From the NCBI RefSeq assembly GCF_963422355.1, contig NC_085091.1, positions 5,884,684-5,948,683 on the forward strand: a stretch of 64,000 nt of DNA, given 5' to 3'. The position numbers and the translations under genes were made by a program. Positions 1 to 12,205 of this stretch are shown piece by piece (the first letter of the stretch is position 1; each line of letters begins with the position of its first letter). The stretch comes from Corticium candelabrum (taxonomy: Eukaryota > Porifera > Homoscleromorpha > Homosclerophorida > Plakinidae). A model generated the notes under the pieces. It was not told where the DNA came from. It made no database searches and saw only the letters and a list, made by a program, of their open reading frames with translations.

Positions 1-342
1 TGATTTCAAGGATGCATGTGCAAAAATTTTGTACTTGTTTTCTGTCTGTTCGAACCTTGAAGGATGAGAAGTTTGAACATGAACTAACAGCAGCAGTTTT
101 CCAGAAATGTTGGTCATTGTGTTCTGGTTGAAGCAGCTATGCAAGGCGCTGTGATCACAAACTGGCCGACTCCTGTAAGTAAAGTGCAAAAGCTAGAATA
201 TCGATCTTGAGCTACATTTTGTAAGTAGATTACTTTGCAAGTATGCATCAGTACTTGTAAGAAGAGGCATGTAATTGTTGAAGCTGTCAATGATATTGAA
301 GCAGATCTGTAATCATAGAGACAACCGTATAACCTTGATACA

Positions 343-1180
343 AATATAACTGGAATGGAAAGTGTAAATATCGATTAATAGTTACCCATATAATATAGCT
401 AAATCAACATCTTGCTGTTCTACATATACTTCTCGCTTTGACTGTCAGTTGGATAAAAAATATAATTTTATTAGATGTGTGTAATAATATCAATTATTAG
501 AAATTCCTCAAACTATTGCTACAGTAAATAGAAGTTTGTATGCAAAGTTTTATTTCGAAACTACATATTTGCCATAGTGATGGTTAGATATGTCAATACT
601 TGTCAACAGATTTTAAGAATTCGAATGACTATTATTGAGGGAAAATAACTTCGAATTGAAGTCAAACTTTTTGAATATATTTCTTAGCTCAAACTATCAA
701 TAGAAATATAACTAGAATGTAAAGTATGTGTATTTACAATATTCAACCATTTTATATTATACTATAGCTACATACAAGTCTTGCTGTACATTGTTGCTTC
801 GCAGCCAGAGTTGAATCAAAATATCAACCATTAAAAACTTTCTCAAAATATTAGTACAGTAGATACAAGTTTGAATACACAGTTTTACTTCAGAAACTAC
901 ATATTTACCAAAGTGGTGGTCGGATAAGTCAATACTTGTCGACAGGTTTCAAAAATTCGAACAATGTTTTAGTATTGAGAGAAGACAAATGTCAGTTGAA
1001 TTCAAACTTAGTAGATTTCTTACTCATCTCAAATCATCAATAGAAATATAACTAGAATATATTCAATAATTGATACATTATTTTTTCTTCACAGCAATTG
1101 GATCAAAATAGATGAATTAATTAAATGTAGTTATTAATAGCAATTATTGAAAGAGTTTAGAATATTAATTTACACAATAT
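343..1180. repeat. Diverged tandem repeat, unit about 340-360 bp, 2.3 copies
   Basis: The same ordered set of landmarks recurs three times. These are an AATATAACT(G/A)GAAT start at 343, 705 and 1045, then a GGATCAAAAT-like block, a CTACAGTAAATA-like block, a TTCGAAACTACATATTT block and a TCAATACTTGTC block. Two units are full and the third stops near 1180. Copies differ by many substitutions and small indels, so the duplication is old. No coding frame is preserved. Bases 1-342 look like unique AT-rich DNA. Confidence 0.75.
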
Positions 1181-2930
1181 AGAAAATGGTATATGTCTTA
1201 AATTTTTAATTCAACTGTGCCTTTGCAATTTTCAGATATCATACTGTATGATACAATGTAGTGGACAGAAGTTGTGCTTAATAGATTGTCTAGCCACGTC
1301 TATGCATTGATATAGTTGTGTAATTACGTGCCACGCGGAAGTTCTGTACACCGATGCAATCTTCCGTGTGCTGTTAGGAATTGCGACGTCCGTCATGTTT
1401 AAGACACCGCTGATGTTACACGCTTCGTTACACTTTTGTGGCACTTGGAGATAGCTCTCTCACGGACAGAACGGTCTTTACGTCTAGCGGCGAGCCTTTG
1501 TCCAGATGATGCGCCGTCTATACCCGCTTTACCTACTGGAATCGTAAACTAAAAGTTCATGGGTATCTGTCACACCAGTCAGGAAGGTGATAATTATACT
1601 GTGGGATTCTGTCGTACTGGAGCAAACTTTCGTCAGTATATTTCATGAGGGCTTGCGCGCAGAGTACCAAGTCGAGTTGCCACGTGACCAACCACAACGC
1701 TTGCAGGTGCCGTGAAATCCTCCGAGAAAGTTGATCATGAGAAGGTGTAACGACGTCAACTACGTGGACAACCTAATGTTGTGGCAAAACAAGGTCGTCG
1801 ACGATACAACGCAACTCCTTCAGCAGATGGTCAATGTGGGCGAGCGACAAGACAAGGTCTTGAGTCTTCTGATGCAGCAATATATCTACACAATTCTTAC
1901 ATGCAACTCTCTAGCTACTACAATTAGCTATTAATATAATAGACCTCTCACTAAACAATTAACCGACTGCCCTGCTCTATTTCAGCTTCGTGTTCCTAGC
2001 CTTTGTCATAGCTTCTTGGAAACCATCCTTTAGTTGATCCTGAATGGTTTCATACTTTCTCAACCCAAGCCCGCCATTGACATTCTTTCGAAATGCTTGA
2101 CCAATCATGTATAATACGTCAGATCTGTCATAATCCCAAATATGAGAGCCAAATGCTAGTACAAGAAAAAGCTTTATGTCTACAATTTTTAACCATGCTT
2201 TGTCAAATCTACACACACCTAACGTTAAGATCCAATTAAATGAAGTAATGAGTTGTCTATGAACGTTCAGTGCACATATGCTAAGTCAATTGTTGATGTC
2301 TGTATTTGAAATTTAACCATGCCATTACCTTCATTTAGATTGCCTGCCTACTCAAGAAAACATTACAGATATGGCTAAGAAAATCACCAGTCAAGTAGAG
2401 AAAAAGTACATTTCAAGAGTACACTTGCCTTAGATACTGTCCCTACTCAAACAAGCTGACCTCCCTCCTCTGCGGATTGCCAAATAAAGAGGTGGATGCA
2501 AATGGTACCACCCAATTTTGTAAGACAAAGTTAATTGCGGCAGCAAAGAAATTAGAGTGTCACAATATCAATTTTATAAGAATTTCAAAGAAAGGTTGAA
2601 ATTTAAGTCCAAAGGAACATTACGGTAAAAAACTACATAAAACAGTTATGGCTGAGAAATGTTTGACAAGCACACTGTGTTTCATAGAGCACCAGACCAA
2701 AATGAATCTAAACACATTAAATGCAGCCTGCAAACTATGCATCTTGACAAGGTTCAGTCCTCTGAGAGTTCTTTGAGTTGACCCACGTGAGATGAAGATC
2801 ATACATATTGGAAGAAGCACCATCAACTGCCGACATTTTTAATCACATCAATTGCTCAAGAGACCAGCTTATGTAAGAAGTTTTACATTGTAGGTTTTTT
2901 TAAATGCTCTTGGTGCATGGGATTTAGCAG
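1181..2930. other. No recognised gene; short ORFs only
   Basis: Two short ORFs stand out. One at 1731-1934 (plus, 67 codons) is rich in Gln and hydrophobic residues. One at 1977-2216 (minus, 79 codons) ends in a charged, probably helical tail and begins just after a possible splice acceptor, so it could be a terminal exon. Neither resembles a family I recognise. Confidence 0.4.

Positions 2931-2933
<3 letters not shown>

Positions 2934-3022
<89 letters not shown>
2934..3022. repeat. (TG)n microsatellite
   Basis: About 43 uninterrupted TG dinucleotides. The Cys-Val ORF through it is an artefact of the repeat. Confidence 0.95.
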
Positions 3023-5030
3023 GTGCATGCGTGTTTTGCGTGTTATTTATATAGTTTATCAAAGTTTTTATACTAAAATCAATATAACTTTCATAGTTTG
3101 CTCAATGAAAAAATAGCATTATCTTTAGTCATTGGATAGCTTCTATTGAATGGGCATGAAAAACTCAAAGACTTAGATAATCATTGCGTTATGACTCAAT
3201 TACTAATTAGGCTATTGTTTGTTGGATGACTGGATGCCATCTATTTCTAGCTTTACTACTGCAAAAAGTCGTTGGGTTTAGGTTAATTAGCTAGGTGTCT
3301 CTGATATCAGTATGAACTTGTACCACATAAATAAATCTTTAAGTAAATGGATGTTCGTATATTTTGGCTGTCTTATGAAAGTGCATGTGGATTTAAACTT
3401 TGTGGTAACAAAATGGTCAGTTAACTACCTAAAAGATCATCTGGGAAAGAATGCTCTCAGGGAGCAAATTTCTTGTTGCACAGGCGGTAGGGCTGAGAAA
3501 TATTTATTACAATCTTGCAAAGCTTAGTCTGTCATGTCTGTCATTAGATGTGAAGACTATCTATGTCCTTGAAGACCTAGGTGTGGCCATGTGTCCAAGA
3601 GCTGGTGGAGGCTTAGTTTACTACCAAAAGGTCAATTTTAATTGACATTGTTGTGTCTTACATTAGCCTGTTGGTTTGCCATTTTTGTAGCGGACGTCCA
3701 GCATAAATCAGGTGTTAAGTTAAGTTAATCCCCAGGGTTGTATCATTGTGGACTTTACAACAGATGACTTTGCAGAGGTTTACATTGTGCTGGAAAAGAG
3801 TATTTTGTTCAAGATACCTACAAAAGCAAATTGCCATTGCCTACCTCATGGCAGTGCATTATGTTTTAATATCAATTACTACAAATTTGCTTGTGCAGCT
3901 CTCTTGTTTGTTCAAGAAGCACTGCTGAGTTTGAAGGAAAACTAAAAGAAGACTTCAACGTACCTGGAAGCAGCAACTACTCTGGGTTCACTGATGGCAG
4001 TGTGAGGTGATAGGCTATTGTAATTGTGACGACAATGTTTGATTTTTTCAAAACGTAATCTGAACATGTCAGTAATATGTTATGGTTTTATGGCTGTTAT
4101 TATGTCTAAGTCTTCTCTTTCATTGTCAAGAATTAGTTCTTCTATTTTGGTGAATGTTTGTGAGAAAAATTATAGGTTTCTTTGTCAGCAACACTATAAT
4201 GGGAAGTCACTTTAAGTTAGGCTGACACGACTTCAATTTCATATAGCTTGTTTTAAGAAACGATAAATTCAGTATCTGACATTATAGATTCACGTAGTCG
4301 TTTCTTATCATTGCTCTTATTCTTGTAGTTGCAGCTCTTAAGTGTTAAGTGTAACCTTTTGGTGTACTGCTTCAGCTGTATGACAACAATCAATAACTGA
4401 TTAGCGTTCTTACAATGGAATTAAATCTCTTTCAAGATATCTAAAAGTAATCAAAATTACTAGATTGATTTATAGCGTTTAAGCCGTTGCTATTTAATAG
4501 TTCTGTATGCCATTTAGGTTACAAAAAATTGTTTGATTTACTGACAAAATGTATTGCTTTTAAAATGAGAGAAACTGCTTTACATAGGACAGTACAACTA
4601 ATTTGTTTATTATTTTAGGTCTGCTGCATGCTACCATAATGACTACAATGGAGCACAGCCATAATTGTGAAAACAGATTTTTACGAGGGTACTTGAAAGT
4701 AAGTGACACTATCATTGCTTAGTGCCGTCTGTTTGTTTAGTTCAGTGCGTTTGTCTCTTGTCTCATTCTACTGCATGTTTACAATTGGAATATGTCTTTC
4801 CTATAGAGACACGGATTTCCTGTTTTATCAGATAGACAGAGAGACAGGCAGACGGATTGTTTTACTTTTATAAAGTTTGTACAATGAAACCTTTTCCAGT
4901 ATGGCAATAAATAATTCCATCTCACTCCATTGAAGTCCTTCTTCTGATAAAGAGAAATGACTGCTGCTGTAGTTTCTGTGCTTCACAATGTGTTCAATGA
5001 TGTCTCTAATACACGTACAACGTTTACACT
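3023..5030. other. No recognised gene
   Basis: AT-rich DNA with short plus-strand ORFs at 3312-3527 and 3748-3945. The second has a balanced composition and might be an exon, but I cannot assign it. A few isolated GACA steps appear from about 4830, foreshadowing the satellite that follows. Confidence 0.4.
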
Positions 5031-5345
5031 ATTGACTGACAGACATATGAACAGACAGGCAGAGACAGACAGACACGGACTGACAGAGAGAAAGAAAGAC
5101 AAACGACAGACAGACAGGCAAATGTTAGTTATATAAAATTATAATAGCTTTGATGTTTCAAACATTTGTTTTTAGACAAACAGACAAACATGGACAGGCA
5201 GACGGACAGACACAGACAAACAGACAGTAAGGGTCGCCGGACATTTAGAATGTAATAGTGTTGAAATTTTAAATATATGTATTGACAGACAGTCAGTCAG
5301 ACAGACAGACAGACAGACAGACAGTCAGACAGACAGACAGGCAGG
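5030..5345. repeat. (GACA)n tetranucleotide satellite, degenerate then pure
   Basis: Broken GACA/AACA units run from about 5030 to 5230. A purer tract lies at 5283-5345. The same tetranucleotide recurs at 6148-6172, 6224-6300, 12112-12205, 12351-12373, 34869-34983, 35145-35195, 35584-35792 and 63658-63727. Confidence 0.9.
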
Positions 5346-5639
5346 CCGGCAGACAGAGAGTCCCGGATCTGAAGCGTCAAGCGGTTCTTCTTCATAGAAG
5401 AAAGAAGAGCTAAAGCAACAAGCAGCAGTGGTTTTTGGAAGGTTTCGTTGCGTTGGTGGCGTCTGCCACTATCGCTTCTTTCGTAATACCAAGTTAAATG
5501 TTGGTGTCCCCTTGTCTGGAATGAACGCTCTTGTTGTTGCTTTCTTTGTCGTCGTTTCTTCATTGATGTAACTAAAGTGTAATCAAACTTTGCTGCCGTA
5601 GACTCTGTGCACATGTCTACATCTGTTTTTCTTTTCGAT

Positions 5640-5970
5640 GTCTTCAGATTCTGTTGAATGTATCGCAACCTTGTCTTGGCCACGTGCATGTGGTGTAGTG
5701 CGTCTTCCGGGAGTTCTGCCATCACTTCTGTCTTCATCCAATTTACTCTTGAGTGGCTTCAGGGTTTCGTGGATGTATCACAGCTTTACCTTGCCCACGT
5801 TTCTGTGGCGTAGTGCGTTTATCAATGGTAGCTATTTTCATCCTCTTCATCTTCACTTGCTTTCCTCGGTCTTCTACCTTTCTCTGATTGCTTCAGTCTC
5901 CTTGAATTATCGCAGTCTTACCTTGTCCACCTTGTGGTCTAGTGCATCTTCTGTAGAGATTGTAATCATG
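5640..5970 (-). repeat. Three tandem copies of a 115-134 bp unit, possibly a relic coding repeat
   Basis: Units start at 5642, 5757 and 5891, each with CTTCAG and then a conserved block of about 70 bases. On the minus strand the first copy reads as an open stretch containing DALHHMHVAKTRLRYIQ. The second and third give similar residues but are broken by stops. This suggests a decayed repeat-protein exon. The 146-codon minus ORF at 5297-5737 runs from this unit into the GACA satellite, so its C-terminus is not real protein. Confidence 0.45.
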
Positions 5971-6298
5971 TTTCTACCTGTTTCTCACTGTTGGACTCTT
6001 ACTCTACTTTCTTTTAATTGGTATCTTTCTTGTGCGAGCAGCTGTAGTTTGAACACTTTAGAAGCTTGTAATTGCTGTGTATTTGGAATTTACTATAGTG
6101 ATTTGCAGTTGATGCATAATAGTTCAATGTTCAAAAAATATATGCATTGACAGACAGACAGACAGACAGACATATTCTAGTTATATTAGATTCTAATAGT
6201 TTTGATGTTTCAAATATATGTTTTCAGACAGACAGACAGACAGACCGATACAGAAAAAGACAGACAAACATGGAGAGTCAGAAAGACAGACAGACCAT

Positions 6299-6860
6299 AT
6301 ACCGTATTCGTCCGTAAAAGCGCCCTGGGCGTACAGAAAAGAAACACTTTTTTCTTGGCATAGTACTAGGGCATGGGCGTTATTTTCGTCCTAGGCGTAT
6401 ACATGGTCACTAAATGTTGTCGTCTAACCAGTCATCATCTAAATACTTGAAGACAGAAATACCACAAATGCTTTCAATTATCCATTTGCAAGACCTAAGG
6501 TATTGGTATCCATACAGCATCAACATACATGCAGTAACTAAACACTATATACACGTGGTCGGACTGAAGCCCGTCAAGAGCATCAGGGCGGTAATTGCAA
6601 CGAAGACATGAGTCCAGCGGCAAAGCACTCTCACTCAACATTGACACCAGCTCATCAAACGCACGCAGACGGAGACAAAGGTTCTGCGGACCCATTTTGT
6701 TTTGTTTGCGCATGCGTATTCCGGGCTTATACTTGAGCATGGGCGTATAGTTGGGCATGGGCGTTTTTTCGGGCTAAAAGTTCTGACCTGTCGCACATGG
6801 GCGTATATACGGGCATGGGCGTTATTTCGGTATGGGCGTTATTACGGGCGAATATGGTAT
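6299..6860. mobile_element. MITE-like element with 19-bp terminal inverted repeats
   Basis: The left end ATACCGTATTCGTCCGTAA and the complement of the right end, ATACCATATTCGCCCGTAA, match at 17 of 19 positions. The interior carries many GCATGGGCGT(A/T) steps, spaced as a subterminal repeat. No transposase is encoded, so it would need factors from elsewhere. It is inserted in or beside GACA satellite, and no clear target duplication is visible. Confidence 0.65.
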
Positions 6861-6864
6861 TGAT

Positions 6865-7098
6865 ATACCGTATTCGCCTGTACTATAGCCCATACTGAAA
6901 TAACTCCCATGCCCGTACATACGCCATGTGCGACAGGTCAGAATTTTCAGCCCGAAACCATGCCCATGCCCAACTATGCGACCATGCCCAAGTATAAGCC
7001 CAGGATACGCTTGCGCAGACAAAAAAGTATTTAGATGATAACTGGCCAACCGACAGTTTTTGGGACCATGTATACGCCTTAGACCAAAATTGATATAG
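6865..7098. mobile_element. Second, internally deleted copy of the same MITE, head-to-head
   Basis: This stretch is the reverse complement of the right end of the 6299-6860 element (terminal ATACCGTATTCGCC, then the GCCCATGC steps). It jumps at about 7030 to sequence matching the left arm near 6380-6446, so the middle is missing. The far terminal repeat is absent. The two copies are separated by only 4 bases. Confidence 0.6.
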
Positions 7099-7267
7099 TC
7101 CATAATCACCTTCTCTGCAGTTCCCTTGTTAGGAGTACTAATACTTTTGATACTGAAGCTGAACCTCCAGCTGTCACTATATCATCAGCATGCACAATTC
7201 TGTTCTGACCTGATGTTTAGATGATTTAGTTCTTCGGTCCTATTGCTTCAACTACGGTTTTATGCAT

Positions 7268-9310
7268 CTATTTTTCCGGATCTCCCTGCTGGTTCCATAT
7301 AGCAACCTTCTCTCCTTGCTCAAAGCTTCGCTCTTTCATCCGTTGAGAATCATGACCCCTCCTTTGTAGCTCTGCCTCTCCTCCAGTCTTTCTCAAACTT
7401 GGCCTGACCATACTAAATTTGGTGCAAATCGGTCTGCCAAACATTAATTCTACTGGAGTTCTTCCTGTTACACTATGTGGTGTGCTCCTATACATAATTA
7501 TAAGTTAGCCAATCTGTGTTTCAAGGACATCTATGTCTCCTCTTGTTTCTACTGGAGTACAACTCTCAAAAGTGCATCATTGAAGATCCTCACCGTTCGT
7601 TCAGCTGCTCCATTGCTGGCTGGATGGTAGAGTGCCACTAATGTATGTCTGATCTCATTGGCTCTCCAAAAGTCTTCAAATTCGCCAGCTGTGAATTGTG
7701 GGCCATTGTCACTTACAAATTCATGTGGAATGTCCAATGCTGCAAAGTACTTTCTCAGTAACTCCACGTTCTTTTCCGCTGTAGTACTTCCTGTAGGCAT
7801 CACTTCTAACCATTTCGAGTGACTATCGACCCAAACCAGAAATGCTCCCCTTCTTTCTCCGCAAAAGCTACATTCACTCGTTGCCACGGTCTTTCAGGCC
7901 AATGCCAAGATGGCAATGGCACTTCGGGTGCTTTATCTCGCGTGGTCTGACACACTGGACAACACTTTACCTTACTACTATGGCTTGATCGAGTCCAGGC
8001 CACCAAACGTAACTCCTTCTCTAAACTCTTGGTTCGTGTTATCCATGCGACACTTATGCGGATCCTGCAACACTTGCTCACGATATCGTGGTGGTATAAC
8101 TACGCAGATGCCCCAAGAATACATACTTGCTCCACTGACAGTTCATGTCTTCGACTCCAGAATGGCTTGAGCTCTTCTTTGTCTACGTACTTTCGCCACC
8201 CATTCATAATCATCTTGTATACCCTTCACAGTATAGGATTTTTTCTAGTGGCCGTTGCAACATATGTAGCGGTGACTTGTAGTTCCCTCGTCATTGTAAA
8301 CTGCAAAACGTCTTCTCCCGAATCTGATTGTTTCACTTGTTCTGTAAGTTGTAGTCTTGACAACGCGTCTGCGGATCCCATGTTATATCCTTTCCTGTAT
8401 ACAATACCTATGTTTGCCCGGACAGCGTCAATGCCCATCTCTGCAGTCGTGCTGCGGCTAATGTCGGTATTCCAGTTTTGGGACCTAGTATGGTGAATAA
8501 CGGTTTGTGGTTCGTTTCTAATGTAAATTTTCTTCGCCAAAGATGCTGGTGAAACTTCTTGACACCGAAAATCAGAGCCAGCGCCTCTCTTTCTGCTTTC
8601 ACGTAATTCTTTTTTGTATAAGTCATTTTTCTTGTTGCATAAGCTATGGGTTTCTCCACTCTTTCCTCTGTCTGATGTAATAATACCGCTTCCAAGCCAT
8701 ATGCTGACGCACCACACGCCAATTTCGCTAGCTTGATTGCATCAAAATAGAACAGATGAGGTGCTTTTTAGAATCATCTTCTAACTTTTTTGAAGAGCGA
8801 CTTCACATTTGTCATTCCAGTGCCACTTTTTTCTCTTGAGTTTATCCAAAGGTTGTAAAACAGTTGCTGCATTCAGTAAAAATTTCATATAATACCGAAA
8901 CAACCTTAAATAGCTGCTCAGCTCAGTTTACTCCCAGGTGTTGCTGCCTCCTGTAACGCATTCACCTTTACTCCTGTGGGATGCAAACCCCTGGCGTCTT
9001 GTATATGCCCAAGATACTCAACCTGATTCTGAAAGAAGTTGCATTTATCTTCCTTCAGTCGTACTCCTGCTTTATCCAACCTATTTAGAACCTCTTCCAA
9101 AAGTCGGAAGTGCTCTTTTTCTGACCTTACCATGATGATGATATTATCAAGATAACAGGCATCTCCCTGGAGTCCAGCTAACAACTCTTCCATCACTCGT
9201 TGAAAAATTGATGTTGCTGATCTTAGTCCATAGTGTAGTCTGTTTGGTTTGTACAATCCTTGATGTGTGTTGATTGTTAGAAAATCCTTGGACTGCTCAT
9301 CCAACTCCAT
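7268..9310 (-). pseudogene. Decayed Ty3/gypsy pol (RT, RNase H, integrase)
   Basis: Read from 9310 down, fragments occur in the order of a gypsy polyprotein. The RT palm and thumb lie at 9310-8918, RNase H at 8722-8408, the integrase zinc-binding/core region at 8081-7549, and the integrase C-terminal part at 7495-7268. The integrase core keeps SDNGPQF and the YHPxSNGxxER block. Several catalytic residues are lost: the RT motif reads YLDN instead of YxDD, the first RNase H acid is Gly (ACGAS), and TNHKPL replaces TDHKPL. Frameshifts and stops separate the pieces. No gag, protease or LTR was found, so it is a truncated dead copy. Confidence 0.85.
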
Positions 9311-12060
9311 TTAACTGTATTCATGGGAAAGATTCAGTTTAATAAAATAACATGAGATTGTGGAGATACAGCGCAAGCAACTTTATAATGCAGTACTACC
9401 GAAAGAACTCAAGTTGCTCGGCAAATATTAGCCTCGCCCAGACGCAGTGCTAATTGATTGCATTTTGAGATGCCATGCTGTGCTAATTCAATTGCAAATG
9501 AATTTCACTATTTTTGCAAGAAACATGCCCTTTCTTGAAAGTCTCGCAGATCTGATTTGATGTGCGTTCAAAGTCTTTGGTTGCCACGTACATCTCAAAA
9601 AGCAACTGCAGTGCAACTCAAAAGTTATTTTTCAAGTTAAAGTGAAAGACCTATGTGTATATAAACTAGAAAAAAATAAAATTAACTTTTAGCTCGTTTT
9701 CAGAGAATGAGAGAAGTCCCGAACTACCGCAATACTATTTCCGGAATATACCGTTGTTAGCACAATTATGTCAGTAGAGGCAGAGTAGCACTATCATTCA
9801 TATTAATTAGTAGAAAAAGTGGTTTAGAAACGGCATGTTGGAGCGACTTTGCTCCCCGCATGGATTTGGAAATCGTTCAGAGGATTCGCGGTTGTCGGAT
9901 TCTTCGTTGACCGAAGTGCCGAAGAATGCGGGAGAGCACTGTCTCGACATCATGTATCATCTTAACGCAGCAGAAGACAAGACTTTGGATATTCTGAATC
10001 GTACATGTTTGAGCCACTTGCTGACAGTCCATGTACGATGAATTTCCTTCATCTGCTGATGTTGACCAACGCAGTGAACATATGTGTGTCAGATTTGGCG
10101 TGCAAAAGCGGAAGTTGACGATAGCTGAAATTTTTCCATTAGCTAGTTTTGATTGCGGTTACTAACTATGGGTACTGTGCAAAAGAGTGTGTTTCAACAA
10201 TATCCCAGAAGTTCTCTACAGAATGGACAGAATACGACGGCAGTTTGCAGTGCGTAACGTAGATCACCCTGATTTTCCTTCCAACTGTCTTGACGTAACT
10301 GTACTGCAATAAGCCAAAGTACTATCAGTATTGCCAAGAACATGGAACGAGAGCGCTACCGCGTATGCACATGAGTACATACGTAACTCATCATCACAAT
10401 CAATGTTGCACTGTCACTTTCGCTGTCCGAAGACATGACATTTTGTGAATGTTCAAGCCTCTCTCGTTCGATAGAAACAAAAGCTTATTTCAACAACTGA
10501 AGGTGAAACGATTACTTACTTTGTCCTTTTTGGTGATCAACAAGCAACTGCGCTTACTGCAGCTCTCTTCCTCTCTCTCACTTCTCGAAGACAAGCTTGG
10601 AGATCTTCTTCTTTCGTGGCGGTTGCGGTGTGAAGGTACTTCCTGAATCAGTGTGCGGTACGAAAACCTTTGGTAATGGAACGGACTTTAATCTTCTCCT
10701 TTTGCTGCCGAGTCCAAAGTTTTGAAACAACTCGGGCTCTTTCTCAAAACACTGTTCTTCGAAGTGACAGCTGCAAACTCCATTGGGTTCTGTTGTTTGT
10801 CAAACTTGTTTTCCCAAATTTTTACGAAGCTGTGGATTTTGTAAACCGAAGTACACTAAGTCTAGCCTGACTAATGTCGTTGCATCCTGCTGCGGAAGAA
10901 CGCCGCAAAATACTCAAGTATAATCACAACAATGGATAGGGTACATCCTATGATGTCAACGTGCATATCCGCCCCATTCCAAAAATGGAAAATGGAGGGA
11001 AATTTTAACTGCTTTCTTCTCTCAGCACATTCGCAAAGAAATCTAATCATTATATTAAATAAAATGTTTGTAGATACAGTATATTTTACTTACATTTTTG
11101 CACTGTAGTTGCCCTTTACGGCTCGTTCACAATGAATGAATAAAAGAAAGAATGATAGATTTCAGTCGCACCTAAAAGGTACATTTCCCTCTTGGGCAAA
11201 CATAAAACAACTAAGACGTAAGACGTACATCTAACAGACTACAAAATACACCAGCTACGACAGACTGCACAAACTATGCAGCGTAACAGCCTTAATAGTT
11301 GCAGACTTAATAGCAAATAGATGGTTCCCAATAAGTAATTTTTGTTGGAGGACCGGTTTTTGCTCCTACGAATGGTCTCCAGGACCATACTTGGTCCTGT
11401 ATTGTCGTAAGGGGTCCCTTTTCTTGGCCCTAACTCCATGACGCCTGCCATAATTTATTAATTCAGCAGAGAGTCAGTTATATGTATACTATTATCGGGG
11501 ATTTACAGATTTAATGAAGCACAACAGTGCAAACCCTTTGCATGCCATAGCCAAGCCAGTGTTTATGGCTGGTGCCTAAATTGTGGCCCTAAACGGTCCA
11601 TGGTGCCACTTAACAATTAATTAACCTCTAAAAATACCCGGTAACGTACAAATAGTCAACAGCTAATTAAACTTACTGAGTAGCCGGTTTTAGTATTGCT
11701 ATGCAATTATGAAGCAGTTCATAATTGTACACACAGGAAAATCAAATCTCCGTAATACATTAATAAACTCTCCGGATGTGGATGCAGACATGTCGTTCAA
11801 ACGACAATTTTTATCTGACCAAGATTGCACGGTGCTGATTGTTCTCATAAGATGTCAGACATCAAATAACCGGTTTGTACACGAAATTGGTGGTTGTTTT
11901 ATAGCAGCAATAAAGGCACTTTTGCTAGTAAGATCAATCAAATGTTGCAGCTCGAGAGGGGCTTTTCTACTTAAAACGTTAATTTTGTCAACCAAAACAT
12001 TCATTTGCATTGGGATTTAGAACTCTGTGTTTAGGCATAACTATGTAACCCAATTGTACC
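9311..12060. other. No recognised gene
   Basis: Only short ORFs without family resemblance (9835-10041, 10449-10646, 10670-10870, 11239-11451 minus, 11709-12020). No RNA gene or clear transposon end was seen. Confidence 0.4.
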
Positions 12061-12111
12061 AGGAAATTTGCGTGATTGATAATTTACAAAAAGACAGAGA
12101 CAGCAGACAGA

Positions 12112-12117
12112 CCGACC

Positions 12118-12183
<66 letters not shown>

Positions 12184-12205
12184 TAGACAGACGGACAGAT
12201 TGATA
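12112..12205. repeat. (GACA)n satellite
   Basis: Nearly pure GACA tract. The Cys-Leu-Ser-Val ORF on the minus strand is a repeat artefact. A smaller tract follows at 12351-12373. Confidence 0.95.

Noticed and set aside
2934..3116. Cys-Val and His-Thr ORFs at TG/AC runs here and at 18641, 19045, 27749, 40911 and 63308
   Set aside because: Dinucleotide microsatellites; the flanking residues show no conserved protein.
5297..5737. 146-codon minus ORF as an intact gene
   Set aside because: Its C-terminus is the GACA satellite, and its N-terminal motif recurs in broken copies upstream.
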